From Trissonchulus latispiculum (Eukaryota > Nematoda > Enoplea > Enoplida > Ironidae), in contig JASAND010022051.1 of the NCBI GenBank assembly GCA_030248195.1, positions 45,169 to 109,168 on the forward strand: a DNA stretch of 64,000 nucleotides, given 5' to 3'. Position numbers and translations under genes: made by a program. Positions 44,561-58,700 of this stretch are shown in pieces. Position 1 is the stretch's first letter, and the number at the start of each line of letters is the position of its first letter. The notes under the pieces are model-generated. The model had not been told where the DNA came from and ran no database searches. It saw nothing but the letters and a program-made list of their open reading frames with translations.

Positions 44561-45980
44561 GAGGCCTAACTCCATCGACCAGGATATCCAAAACAGTCGG
44601 CTCACCCCAAAACCGACCCTCGGCTCGGACAACTCCGAACCAAAATTGAAACTTTTGCTATTACTCACTACGGACTTCGCTTAGCTAACCTATATTATGC
44701 AAGTAGCATGCCCAAAGTCTGCACAATCTAGCCATGTATTGGATACAGCTCTGCGACGCCGAAAGCCTATATGGCACATGTTTTGGGTACCTCGGGCCCG
44801 TCTGACCCAGTGACCCGGCTGTTCGTCATGACCCCGACCCACCGGACCCAAGGGAGGCCAGGATCACATAAGTGGGCTAAAGCTACATAAAAACTAATGC
44901 CAAATTTAAATTCTACGTCCCGAAAACCCTATGTAGGCAGATTTTTAGGCTTCCTGGGACTTGAAATAAAATTTTTGACTGGTCACGTGATCCTGAACCA
45001 AGTCATTTGAGCATGCAGAATTATATACTACGCCAAATTGTTTGCGCTGTGCTTACTAGAGCAATACAAGACTAAATTCCTTGCTTCCTAGAGTCAATAA
45101 ACAGTGTTAAGAGATTTGGCTAATGTAGCCAGCCACTTTGGACCAGGGACCCAGGTCCGAAACTCGAAGTTATGCCTGTTCAGAAAAACCTAGGGGTCCA
45201 AACTTTATACATAATAACACTAGGGACTATGCTCTATTTATTCATGAAAAGAAAATTCAGAATCTTAATCAGTTTTTTTTTCTTTTCTTTTCAGTATCAA
45301 AATCTTCAGCACAAGTTTATTGTAGTCAATAAACACCATTTGATCAATATGTGATATTTGATTTTTGATCAATTTATCAAGAAAGCCACTATTCACGAGC
45401 ATGAAGGATTTAAACCAAAATCTTTCTAAATCGGACACCATTAGGTTAAACGAATGGGTTCGAATTCCAGTTTGTTGAATAAGAGGGATGCTATCTCTGC
45501 TGTGGAATAGTACCCCTTTTAGGGGTCATCTTGTTTGTGTTTGGATTATGCAAATTAGGCTAGCAAGTATTTAAGATACTGGTATCGCTTCGTGTAAATT
45601 TGACCTTACAGGCTCCAATTCATTATGAAACTGGATGAAACTTTCCAGATATGTTATTTTATTAGATAATGCTATGTTGTATATCTAATGATGCTAAAGA
45701 AAGTCAAGTAATTACAAAACTTTGGTACAGTTTTGGGGTACTAGTAGTTGGAAATTGAAACAAATAACAGAAGTCAAGCGACGTTGGAACATCAACCTGG
45801 AGCTTCTAAACTTTGAAGGGAGGTAGGCAGCGAAGACTATTTCACAGGGAATTTTCACAATAGAATAATAACAGGTCTACGCAGGAATACTGTCCCTTTT
45901 GGCCTGCTTGTTTCCTTTTCCATCAGAAAACGTTAACTGGCAAATACGAACCCATATAAATTCATACATGGAACAGAAAG
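44561..45980. other. No gene; fragments
   Basis: GACCCAGTGACCCGG-type GC words at 44790-44870; hairpin CCCCTTTTAGGGG at 45513-45525 followed by TCATCTTGTTTG; a short reversed fragment of the TTAA MITE at about 45577-45680. Confidence 0.45.
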
Positions 45981-45981
45981 G

Positions 45982-46109
<128 letters not shown>

Positions 46110-46576
46110 CAGTTAAGATGCGTTATCCTTATAGACTAAATGTATGATTATTCTATTCATTAAGATTTTGGCAGATTCCATTGATAACCACGTAAGTAAG
46201 TAACAGTTCCCAGGGAACCGTACACAGAGATGAAAATTGGGTAACTTCATATAGTTCTGTCAATGCATTTTTCACCTTAAACTGGATGCTGGCAAAGTTT
46301 ATGCCTGTTAGTTAGCGTACATACTAAGACAGTGACAATTATTAGGCCGGGAACATGAAATGCGCAATAACGGCTGACGTCCCCAGACAAATTAGATCCT
46401 ATGACCTCCTCCCACAAGTCAGTAACAGGTCAAAACGCTCCCGCTCACTCGACTGTAGATTCACAGGTTGAAGCTCAAGACGGTCTAGGTGCAGCCACTC
46501 GACCAGGTGCTCATTTGTGGGGGGTCAGCCGTTATCGTGCATGCATATCATGTCACCACCCCAGCTTAATAGCTAA

Positions 46577-47834
46577 GGGCCTTTTCAAGAAAGGATATGA
46601 TAGAGTAGGGTAGGGTGGAGCAGAGTAGAGTTAAAATTAACTGTTTTCATGAAAGCACAGAGTTATTTTTAACCCTGCGTGTTTTACTATATATCTTTAC
46701 CCCTGCAGGGTTAAAAGCTGTAAAGAGTCAAACAGAGTTAAATTTAGCCCTTTCGTGAAAAAGGTAGAGTTAAATTCAACTCCACAGGTTTTAATTCTGC
46801 ACTCGATTTTTGAAAAGGGTAGAGTTTTTCTAAGTGGTTCAGCATTATTGTGGTTCATCTTGTGAACCGAAAAATGCTGCTCTCCGCGGACTGCAAAAAG
46901 TCAAGGAGCGGAGAAGCGAAGACCAAGGATAGAAAACTTGGCCCCCAAACCAGACTGCCGTGCGGTTATTTCAGTCACCCCCAAGGCAACGGTAGTCGTC
47001 CTTTCCGACTACTGTTGCCCCCCGCTTGACAACAGTGACGAAGATAGGCTGAAAAGCTAGTTGGCTTGCTTGTAAGCCTTGGGTGAAAAACTGGACTGCA
47101 GAAAATAGACGGGAGGGGAAAGCGAGCGCTCAGGGAAGAAAGAAAGAAAAGTCCGCGGACTACACATAAATTCATCAATGGTTAGTATGCGCATAGACAC
47201 AGGGGGGACCTTTCTCACCCACCCCTGCCCATGCGCATTTCCTAAAAGTTTGCTCAAATTAAAATTAAATATTTCTTAGGGTTTTACTGTGGTACAGAGG
47301 AAATGAATTTGGCAACGAAACATTTTTTACACATTTTTACACTTTTTAACACTTTTTTACACTTTTTAACACTTTTCACACTGTTAAAAACAGGTGTAAA
47401 AAATTAATTACTTTTACATGCAAAATAACAACCCTAGTCTAGATCATTATATCACCTGTTATTCCATTCCTATTAACTCTCCCATGATACCTAAATCTGT
47501 GCAAAGACCCATCAAATAGTCTGAGTTGAGACAGCAATCCGTGCATCTATTCGGCAGTCAATATAAAATGCAAAACGTAGATTCCATGGTAAGAGGAAAC
47601 CAAAACCCAAACCATATCGGTCCTTGTTCTGTCCGTGCAAAAGTTTTATTCAAAAATGTAATTAAATGCCAAAAAGGGTAGAGTTAAAGCTAGTTAGTTT
47701 TAACTCTTTTCATGAATCCACGCGGAGTTAAAATTTTTTACTCTCTCTAACTCATAGGGTTAAAATTAACTCGCTTAACTCCTTCTTGAAATGGATTGAG
47801 TTAATTTTAACTCTAACCTTTCTTGAAAACGCCC
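46577..47834. mobile_element. Harbinger-like MITE with GAGTTAA repeats, 1258 bp
   Basis: Ends GGGCCTTTTCAAGAAAGG and the complement of GGGCGTTTTCAAGAAAGG, flanked by TAA on both sides (46574-46576, 47835-47837). Many direct and inverted AGAGTTAAAATTAACTC words fill the subterminal 200 bases. A three-base TWA duplication and GGG ends fit PIF/Harbinger. No transposase. Confidence 0.75.
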
Positions 47835-47862
47835 TAAGAGCGTAACGCTTGCCACACTCTTA

Positions 47863-49231
47863 GGGCCTTTTCAAAAAAGAGTAGGGTAGAGTGAGTAGAG
47901 TGGAGTAGAGTAGAGTTAAAATTTACTCTTTTCATGAAAGCACAGATTTACTTTTAACTCTGCGTGTTTAAACTCTCTTTAACCCTGCAGGGTTAAAAGC
48001 TGTAGAGTTATAAGGAGTTAAAAGTGACAGAGTTAAAATTAGCCCCATGGTTTCATGGTTACTCTGCTAAACCTGCGTGTTTTGCCTGGGGTTAAAATTC
48101 AATAGAAAATGCTCGGAAAGAGTTAAGCAGAGCTAAAGTTATTACCCTTTCGTGAAATGGGTAGAGTTAAATTTAATTCCACAGGTTTTTAACTCTGCAC
48201 GTAATTATTGAAAAGGACTGAGTTAAAGCGAGTTAATTTTTTCATGAATCCACGCGGAGTTAATATTTTTAGCTATCTCTAACTCGCAGGATTAAAATTA
48301 ATTCTTTTGAGGTAGTGATTCCTTTTGGGCACATATTATTGGTTAACGGTACAAATCAAGATGAAATTTGATGAAACTTTCCAAAATAAGTTCTTTTAGC
48401 ATTCTAACATCCTCCGCGCAATCCCGCTTCAAAACTTCGACGTCTCCGTTCAGGGCAGTTTCCGATTTTTAACAATAAGGCAGTTATTTTGGCATTGAAA
48501 ACTTGTTATTTTTGCAGAAATCAAATAATCAGTCATTTCTTTAGCTACGCAAGCCGTAAAATTAAGCTTAGGGTGTCAATTTAAGGTCTCGTCGGGCCGA
48601 TCGATTATTCTTCTAAATGCTATCCCGTGCGCAGCTTTCATAAAAAATGTATATAGTTTTTGCAAAATATGACCAAATTTTTCCAGCGATTGTGGAGGAT
48701 TTACTATGCAAGCTAGAGGGTTGCCACTTACTGGACGTGTTTTACACAAAAATACCCAGGGACGCTTTTTAGTTGTCACGATTGCTGCTTTCGAGCTAAA
48801 GTGGTCGCTTGCCAACGTTGGGAGAAGTAGGCAAAATCCAGGTTTCTCTTACATTTTAGTGAATTTCTTTATAACGAAGAGTGGTTTCATAATAATTAAA
48901 AAGGGTCCCCCGCTATTTGATAGTGGAATAGAATGATATGGACGACGCCTCACGAAAAAATTTGTATTAGTCTGCAAAAAATCTGGAAAATTAAATTACT
49001 TCGAAAATGCAGTAAAATAATTTCCCAGAACTAAAGTTACGTTCACTGTATTCATTAGAAAGAGAAAATATCATGCTCCATTTCGATATAAAAATGGCTT
49101 CGTAACTCCTAGGAATGAATGTTTAATAACGGTTCAAAGTTGATGTCTCCGAAAGGAATCACCACCTTAACTCTTTCTTGAATAGGATCGAGTTAATTAT
49201 AACTCTACTCTAGCCTTTCTTGAAAATGCCC
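47863..49231. mobile_element. Harbinger-like MITE with GAGTTAA repeats, second copy
   Basis: Same ends as 46577-47834, flanked by TTA (47860-47862, 49232-49234). Subterminal GAGTTAA repeats as in the first copy. A TTAA MITE is nested at 48311-49166. Confidence 0.75.
48311..49166. mobile_element. TTAA MITE nested in the Harbinger-like MITE
   Basis: 856 bp, ends GGTAGTGATTCCTTTTGGG and CCGAAAGGAATCACCACC, flanked by TTGA/TTAA. The first Harbinger-like copy shows the uninterrupted site (GCTTAACTCC). Core related to 28691-29390. Confidence 0.7.
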
Positions 49232-49234
49232 TTA

Positions 49235-49714
49235 GTTTATGTACCCACTCTTGCTGTAAAAAGTACAATGTCTGGAACAAACCTTGTTTAAATTAGTTTT
49301 GTTATCTTTTCAAACTCGATGCTTTAATAAATATTTGGTTTGATTTTGTCAAATTGTTTAAGTTTAGGTTCTTTTTCTCCTTTATTAGGAGATCTATACG
49401 CAAAATCCTAAAAATTAGCCCTTGAAAACATAGCACTTGCTCCAAAACTGGTTATGCAAAGCCGCTTTCTTTTCGACGAGCTTCAAGAAATTCGTGTTCA
49501 AAGCATCCGTGTTCAAACACATTCTTGTGTCAAACTCTATTAAAAAATCGCAGAGACGAGCTCTCCAGCCCACTTCAAGCATTGAGTAAAGCATATGTAA
49601 TTCCTTGTGTCGTTTCATCGTTCCCTTCGTAAGCTAAGGAGTTTTAAGATGACGGTTGAAGATTTGTAATATATAATAATCAAATAAGATTTTCTTTTCG
49701 TGTTTAGACTTGAT
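49235..49714. other. Upstream region of the small HSP gene
   Basis: A T-rich acceptor TTTTCTTTTCGTGTTTAG (49691-49707) lies just before the ATG and may be a trans-splice or 5' UTR splice site. I see no clear heat-shock element (nGAAn array). A 67-codon minus frame at 49415-49618 has no known motif. Confidence 0.4.
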
Positions 49715-52700
49715 ATGCCAGCGGAAGAAATCCCAGTGGAACATGATTGGATAGCTAGTCAGTGGGATTGGCCTTTCCAACATGATGACGGTGTCGTGAA
49801 GGTCATCAACACGGATGACAAATTTGAAGTCGGACTAGAAGTCCAGTATTTCTCACCAAAGGAAATAGAAGTAATTGCAAAGAAATTTGATAGAAAGTTC
49901 ACAGGCAGCTTAAAATATATGACTTATGACTCTGAAATTGTTGAAGTTGAAATGTGCTTGAAATGGGATTTCCTGTCCAGAAGGTGATTCATTATTAGTT
50001 GCCGCTTTTTATCGAAAAGGAAACCCTTTAATTTGGGTATATACGTCCGTTATTCAACGTTTTGATACACTGAGATGAACACCTTTGAGAAGATGACTGT
50101 TGCTACTACTCTACTACACAATAGTTCCTACTCGCAAGTCGCAATAATCCCTAGTTTATAAACTGATCATGCCGCAGTTTCTATTTGAGCCCAGGAATTT
50201 GTTTTCATTCGTATCAATTATTTATTTAAACAGTCTCTCAGGGCCTTTTCATAAATTGGATTAAACGGATTAACTTAAACTTTAATCATTTTATGAATAC
50301 GCTCACGGATTAAACGGATTAAAGTTTAATCCGTGACTTAAACTGACTAGTTTAATCCGCCAATCAAAAACGTATTCATAAAATACAGACGGATTAAACT
50401 TTAATCCGTGACGTATTCATAAAATCGCGACGGATTAAAAACTTGGCGGATTAAACTTTAATCCGTGGCCTTTTCATAAAATGATTAACTTTAGTCCGTT
50501 TAATCCGTCACTTAGAACACAGTTCAAAAGCACTAAAGTTTAATCCTTATTATTTGCGGGGATTAAATGGATTAAACATCAATTATATTACCGATTCCCA
50601 TTTGGGGGCATGAACTTTAAACCTTCATTGCTCATTCATTACTTGGAGTTAAGCAAATATATTTATAGCAAAATGTAGCTCAACATTCTGTCATTTTAAT
50701 GGCTGCAATGAAACGTATTTTGGTTTTCTAAAATTTTCTTAGCTGTTTACAGAACGAGTGCAGCTTTTCCATTTGTTTGCCGATTGAAGTAATTGTTTGG
50801 TAGGAATCGGTTTTATCACTCAATACTTTTATCAAATCATTGAGAATCGTTCTTAGTTATAATAAAATTGCTCGTCGTTCTGGAAATTCAGATATTTAAA
50901 TGTTTGCGCGACCCGAATACTAAACGTCTCTTTTCTCATCTTTCTCACGCATCAACTTTGGCTAGAAAGCAGCAAAAATAAAAGCGGCAGCTACTAAAAA
51001 GAATTCGTAAGGTAGTTACATATTTCCTAATGAGCTGTTCTTAAATGTCATAACTTCCAAATATATATTCGGAGTTGGGAAGAAATACAGTAGCATTTAA
51101 TGTACGTATGTATACATTCTACTATCTAAAACTAACATACTAGTTTACATTTCTGGCTAACTAGTTCAGTGAGGGGTGGTGGTATTCTTTTTGTGTAAAT
51201 TTAACCTTGCCGGCTCAAACTCTTTATGGAAGTTTATGAAATTTTCCTAATACAATGTTTTGGTGCTCTTTAAGATTCTGGGACCAGTAGCGGATTTTTA
51301 GGTCAAAATATAAGAAATTTTGGTTGATTGGTATGAATAGAAAGAGGGCATGAAACTGAACATGTTGTCTTTACTACCTTTGAGCTATATCTAACGTTTA
51401 AGTCAGTATAAGCCAAAAAACAATTTTGGGGGTCAAAAAATCATTTTCGAGTAAATCAGTTTTTCAAAATGAAGCTCCTTGCTGTACATTAGAATTTGGC
51501 CGAAAAACCATTTTGGCAAAAACTGCGACTATTATGTATTGAGCATGGATTTCTGAAAAACTTACCAATGGATTCGAGTGATGTCTGTCAGGGTGAAAAT
51601 TTGGACTATTGCGGAGGGATATTTTCTTGGTTAGAGCAAAACTTAACGATATGCGGGAAAACTCAATGAGAAGTTGCGAAATTTCATGTCACATCACATT
51701 TGGTTGATTTTCTGGAGCATTAAGACCTGTTGAGCCAACTCCAAAAAGATGTCCCTCGGACCACATGTCTTCATGTCATGCCATAAAAAGTTTTGGCCGA
51801 TGCTACAGCTTTTGAGAAATCGATGTTCAAAGATTTATTTCCTATATTCAACCGGCATGTCAGAAAATTTTTACTAGTTTTTGCTAATTTTACTAGTTTC
51901 GTAAACTCGGGCAACTGTATTGACTGTATTACTATTACTATTACTATTGCTGTTACTGTAATTGTATTGCTTAAATGCTATGTCTATATAAAGCTCTTTC
52001 TAACTCCCTAAATTGCGACAGTTATGGCAATTCGAAAATCACTGCACAAAGAAAAGCGCCAGCCATCTGAAGGTGGTGGTACATTCATATGGTTTTCCGA
52101 AACTAGCAAAATTCGCGAAAATGTTTTCTGACATACCGGTTAAATATTGACCTTTAATTTTTGAACATAGATTTCTCAAGCTGTAGAATCGGCCAAAATT
52201 TATTTTTTTGCCTTGATATGATGGACATGTAGGTCTAGGGACATTTTTCATTTAAGTCTCAACAGTATCTGGCAGTAATTTTGTAAAAAAAACTGATTAC
52301 CTCAAAAATGGCCACTTTTCGACACCAGAATCGTGTGTTGGCTTATTCTAACTTAACGTGAAAAATTTTATGTCTCTTATTTAGCTTATTTTCACACACA
52401 CGTAATCTAGCCACATATGTCGTACCTCTCAAGTTTATATTTTGAATTGTTTCGTTCAGTTCTCCATAAGTTACGAGCTATTCATTAAGTACAATTTGAA
52501 TATCAGCGAAAACGAGGGCGCTGCAGAAGATACAAGGAAAGTTTCGCCTGCTAACGTCAACGTTGTGGCTTTTTGTGAAATTCGGAGTACCGTTAGCCGA
52601 ATTTGCCAAAAATCCACGATTTCTAAAATTTTGCTAAATATTTACATCTTTACGCCAAAAAATCTCTCAACGAACAGTTGTAAATCCTGCATAATTTTGT

Positions 52701-55700
52701 ATTTATAATGTAGCTGTAATCATAAACTGTGGTACGCTGGAAGTAGAATTTGATTAGCCACTAAAATATTTAAAAAATTTTTTATTCATCGCAAACAGTG
52801 AAGAATTGTCATATTTCTGTGTTTCTTGCAGCTGAAAATTGGGGTCTTCGGAAAGAATTGCAAATTACTCTAATTCAAAGGCCCAAATAAGAAATTCTAA
52901 CTCCAGGGTTCCGTAGTATATACTTGAATTGGCGGTTCCATTGATACTAATAATTTCACTGTTTCTCTCTCCAGTTTGGAGATTTTTGGCGCAAATATGC
53001 GCATTCTTAGCAAAATTTTTGAAATTTCGGTTTTTTTTTCGACAATTTGGCTACATTACGACAGTATGGTCCTAAACTGCTTATTTTGCATTCCAGCTTG
53101 TATATTCACGTCTTTGGATCTATTTGCAGCATTATTTATGCATACGTCCAGTACTTCTCAGCGTGCCAAACGGGGCCTTCGAACCCGAATTTCACAAAAT
53201 AGCGATTTGAATAATTTTTCAAAATATGACATATTATACATCAATCGAAAGCTCACATTACAGATAGAACTATGGCTTGGAACTATGCATTTTTTTGTTA
53301 ACTGCTCTTAAATGCTTCATTACATCAGAGGGAACACGGGCCTTGTTTCTGAGAAATTTTTTAAAGAAGCTTCTGATCAAGCCCATCCGGCTGGAAACTG
53401 TACGAAAATGTTTTTCACAATATATAGTTTTTAATGGTTTATAATTAAAAACGTGAAGTTGATTTGCGAAAATTTGCCTCAGTTTGCTGCGGCACCCTCG
53501 TGCTCGCTCATATTCAAGTCGCACACGCTTAAGGAGAACTGAACGAAACAACTAAAAATTTAAACTTGATATGCACGACATATTAGGCAAGATTATGTGT
53601 GAATCCGTCGCCTAAAATTTTTTCATGATGGACCCCTTTAACTAACTGGTTGTGAAAGCAAATATGTTCAGTTTCACGCTCTCCTTCTAATTATACCTAC
53701 CAATCCAGTGTACCGAGTGCGTGCTGAGAGAATAATGGCAAAAACCAAAAATTCTTATCTTTCGACCTAACAATGCCGGAGCGATCTCAGAATGTTAAGA
53801 AGCACAAAATAGTGTATTTGGAAAGTTTCATCCACTTTCTTAAAAAATTGGAGCTTATGGTGAAATTTACACAAAGCGATACCAGCACCTTACTGCACTA
53901 GTTAACCAGAAATTTGAGAAATTCCATGGGGGACTACAAATATGTAAAATTCATCAAATTGGAGATTGTCAAGAATCAACCAAAAAGCAGCCCCTCCTTC
54001 TTCTGCGTGCTCTTAGAGTATTACAACATTTCAATGTTGTTTTATGTAAGCATGTAAGCATTGTGTTAATCTCATTAGTAGCAATCTATTGTTACTTGTC
54101 TAATGAGCAGTTAATTCTTAAGCAAGCACGTCAAAAAGTAAGCCTGAAACTCATCATTGTAAAATGGTTACAAACTCTTTGAAGTATGTTAGCTTCATTT
54201 GTATTCATAAATTCAGGATTAAACTGGCGGATTAAATGGATTAACTTAAACAGATTAACTGAAACGGATTAAAAGTGTATTCATAAAATACGGATTAAAC
54301 CACTTAAACGACTTAATTTAATCCGTTTAAGTTAATCCGTTTAAGTCGTGGCTCAGTTTAATCCGTTTAAGTAGTTTAATCCGTGATTTTATGAATACGT
54401 TTTTTAATCCATTTAATCTGTTTAAGTTAATCCGTTTAAGTTAATCCGTTTAATCTTTTTATGAAAAGGCCCTCAGTCAGGCCTTTAAGCCCGGCCCAAC
54501 CGGCACCCAAATTTTTCTACCTAGGGCCAGGGCTTTGGGCTTTGGGTTCATGTGTCCATTTTTAACTTAAAAACAGCGGGTTTCTGATGATTTTTGATAA
54601 ATACTATTCTTTTGCTGAAAGCGTAGACATCCTGTTGTATCCTTGAGACACGCTCTGCTAATAGACATACAGTAATGTTCTAGTGCTGTGTTTTGTAAGT
54701 TCATGATTAAAGTTATTTGTTAGCTTTCAACATTGGCGACGATAGTGGGATGGCCCAAGCTTTAGCTCCACCCGCTTTACTAGCCAGCACTGGTTCTCTA
54801 CCAATCCCGTGGAGGCACTGGAAACGGATATTCCACAACTACCTTACTGCAATTGGAGGAATGTCATCGTCAACAGTTTGGAGCTGAGCGCAAGGTTGCA
54901 GTACTACTAAAGTGCTTTGGGGCGGAAGGGCAAAGGATATAGCTTGCCTGATGCCCAACGACTGGAGACCGTGTAGGGTGCCATGAGAATCCTGGAGGAA
55001 CACTTCGACCCGAAGCAAAATGTTGTGGCATGCCGGTTCGAATTTCACAAGAGGGGACAGATGTCAGAGTAATCCATTAACGACTGGTACTCTGAGTTGC
55101 GAGCCCTGGCTGCACGGTCTTACCATGAAATGATAAGGAATCAGATCAGCGGCAAGTAGGATTTGTCAACGGCTGCTAATGGACAAATACCTGACCCTCG
55201 AAAAAGCACTAAGTCTGGCCCGTCCGATTGAATCCTCAGTCGCCGAAGCCAAGTCTATGGAGTCAGTGTCTACTAAAGATTCTACCGTAAATTTAGTTTC
55301 TCAGCAGAATTTCGCGAGATCGTGGGAACGCAAGGCGCAAAGGAAACGTCATGGACGAAAATCCACCGGCTGTTGTCCTAGCTGTGGTGGTCCTCACGGA
55401 TCTTCAGGGAAATGCTCTGCGAAGAAAGCGATTTGCCGTCTATGTGGTGGGGAAGGGCACTTTGCCAGAGTGTGTGTTTGTCAGAACCTGTTCCGCGTGC
55501 GAATCAGTTCGAGCAGACTGAAGAAAGACAAGAGAGTGAAGAAGAAATCATTATTATGTACCTAAATTTAAAATCGAAAAGCTTGACCTTTTAAAAAATA
55601 GGTGCGCTCCGCTAATAGACATATATATCCTAACGTACTAGTGCTAGAACGAACGTGTTTTGTAATTCGTGATTAAAGTTAGTTGTTAGTTTTCAACACA

Positions 55701-58700
55701 TCCCAACGTTCAAAGCCCTAAAACAGAGTTTGTAATAGTTTTAACTCTTAAATTCACTTTTTGCTGTGTTTTGATTTGTAAGTGGTTTCGTAAGCTGGTC
55801 AAATGGCAACCGGGATTCTTATCTTTTCCAAAACCTCGTACTCTGTAGTCTATTGTTTCTATTCTAAGTTTTCTGTTGGGGTCTCCGGGAGCGACCATTG
55901 CATACTTCAAAACTTGGACGACTGCTTTAAAACTTGGCATACATGGGTACCGTTTCGAGCACGCTGAGATCAAATAAATTTTTATACCGCCGGAGGCGGT
56001 ATACTTGTAATGGGTTGACCCATCTGAATTCCTATGTTTTGCATGTAAATTTCAAAAATTGAAAGCAGTTCGCTGTTAACTACCTCGCTGACTGGTTGCA
56101 ACGGCTGGATGCAGCCAATTTCTATAGATTTATTTAATCATTACGTGGAGTCACTAGTGTTGGGATTGGCCGAAAATTTCCATGGTTGGCTTGGCTTGGC
56201 TTGGCCGGAGTTTGAAGTTGGCCGGCCAATTGGCCATTGGCCGTTGGCCGGCCAACGGCCAATGGCCAACGGCCAATTGGCTGGCCGTTGGCCGTTGGCC
56301 GATGGCCAGCCAATGGCCGTTGGCCGGCCCACGGCCTATGGCCAACGGCCAACTGGTTGGCCGTTGGCCGCTCGTTGGCCGTTGGCTGTTTCTTGGCCGT
56401 AAGCTATAGGCCGTTCTTTAGCTATTTGTCAACGTTGACGAGCTGGAATTTACTATTTTTATTCGTCTACTGTGCTTAATTAGGCGTCAAATTAATTAAA
56501 CTTTATTTTAATAGTACAATTTACAATTTACAATATTTGTAAAATAGTTTTTCCAAGCATTTAGCTCCAACCCGCGATAACTCTGTTTAATTTTGCTGGA
56601 GGACCGCAATGAAGTGATGCGACGTTCACCGCCAGACAAATTTAAAAACTACGTTGTTAGCACACTTAAAATTTGCATGCAATTTGCAATTTTAATTGTA
56701 AAATAAAGTTGATAACGATAAAAATTGTCAACATCTAAGTGAAAATCTGTAGTACTGTATCTAATGTAACGTTTATAAGCAACATGTTTACGATATGCAG
56801 CAAAATTAAATTTTTAACACAGTTAACGCACAGGATCAGTGAATTTGAGCTTGGCCAGCACTCGGCCATTGGCCAGCCAACGGCCAACGGCCAGCCAGTT
56901 GGCCGTTCGCCGGCCCACGGCCAGTTGCCGGCCCACGGCCCACCGCCCACGGCCCGCCCATTGGCCGTTGGCCATTGGCCCTTGGCCGGCCAACGGCCAA
57001 TGGCCGGCCAAGCCAACTGGCCGAGATTTTCTCGGCCAACAGCCAATGGCTTGGCCGGCCAATGGCCGGCCATTGGCCAGCCATTGGCCGCACCGGCCAA
57101 TGCACAACACTAGGAGTCACTCACGTTTAATCAGAATTCAATCTCTCTGATTTTTGTATTGCTGGTTCATCTTACGCAAAATCCCCAAACTTTTCATAAC
57201 TAAAGTTAAATCGAGCTCGGTGACATAAAACAGATGATTCCTGGTGTCCTCCATTTAAGCAAAACAAAATCTAGTGTTTTAAATCAGAGGTGGGAATTGG
57301 TGGTTCAGGTTGTCAGCTGTTATGAAAGTAGCTTCGTTTTTATCCCACACCCACAAGTCGTGGACTTACTGTTCAACTGTTAAAGCCGAAACTATCCAGT
57401 ATACAATATTCTAGTAATTGACATGCGTAAGCATAGGAGAATGTAAAATGAAATGTTCACAAGGGCTCACTTGGGCTCGCTTCCTTTTGTGCAGAGTTTA
57501 GCTTATCTTTGAGGTATAAACATACCAATACAAAATTGCCTTGAACATGCTGCAGTGCACTGATCTTGAATAAACTGAATTCTCGAAAATGGACCAGTTT
57601 ATGACCTTTTTGAAACAGTTTCTCACTTATACTGCCTAAAGCATGGCACATTAGCTCAATCGTAGGTTTCCTTTTATAACCAATTCAGTTTGTCGATTGG
57701 CTGCTTAGAGTATGGTAAATGGCAATTTTTTAACTTTTAACCTTTTGATTTAACATTCAGCAATTGCTATCACCCTAAAAAGAAGCAATAGTCTGATTAT
57801 ATACGAATATTAATCGGCAAAAACTGAAGTCGAAAGGGTCAAATTCACATATAGTGACAACACCGCGTTAACCTGCAGCTAGTTTGCGGCTAACAAAATT
57901 TATCATATTTTATCAAAATTTATACCTACGTTTGGAATTCAAGTTCAGGCTGATTACGGAATTATCACAATTTAACAATTATCACAATTATTCGGATTAC
58001 AATTTTTCAGGTTGAAAAAATGTGATCTGAATTTTTCGTGCTCAGTCGCAGAACCATGCCCCTTTCAGGGGTCATCTTGTTTGATTTTGCGAAATTCAAT
58101 TTCCTTTGATTTTTGATTTCGAAACAGAAACAAGCAGAACAAACAAACTGAACTGACCAAATGAAACAAAATTGCTTTCTCTTCGTAATTTGTCTACGAT
58201 TTTGTTGAACAGTATAGGTGTTTTCGAGGTCATGGTAATAAATCCAAAGTCCATCTTCGATTCGGTTTTCGGACCCTGTCTAAGCTTACAACTTAAGCTT
58301 AAGTCTTTAGCTCACGCAGAGCTTATACATGACTTCAGATTTGCGTTGGACAACTCCGAAACCACTATTACAATGTTTTCGACATAAGTCGGAGACTAAA
58401 AGTTTTCGTTTCCTTTGTCCTCCCTTGCGAATTAAAAAATCTAGGATCCGGATCTAGATCTATGATGTAGATTGAAAATATTTGCTATAGTTTCAAAATG
58501 GTCGATGGTCAAAAAATACCCCTACAAAAATTAATAGCAATAGCAAGAATTTTGTGATTTGTAACCGGGGGCAACCATTAATGCATTAATGTTCAGCTCT
58601 CGCAGTTCATGTATTTTAATTTTGAATTTTAGGTAAAAGTAATGGGAGATGAAATTGTGATTCATTGCCGGCACGAACAGCGAAGCGATGATCACGGAAA

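Noticed and set aside
43895..44668. Overlapping frames with SAFYTPV and CFLYPSRKS repeats
   Set aside because: Produced by the minisatellite unit, open in several frames on both strands, no start context or motif.
49415..49618. 67-codon minus-strand frame upstream of the small HSP gene
   Set aside because: Contains internally repeated TTTGAACACG-like sequence, no homology I recognise and no splice partner.
56109..57150. Many long frames rich in Gly, Trp, Pro and Ala in all six frames
   Set aside because: GGCCAACGGCC words contain no stop codons in any frame; the sequence is the end of a MITE.
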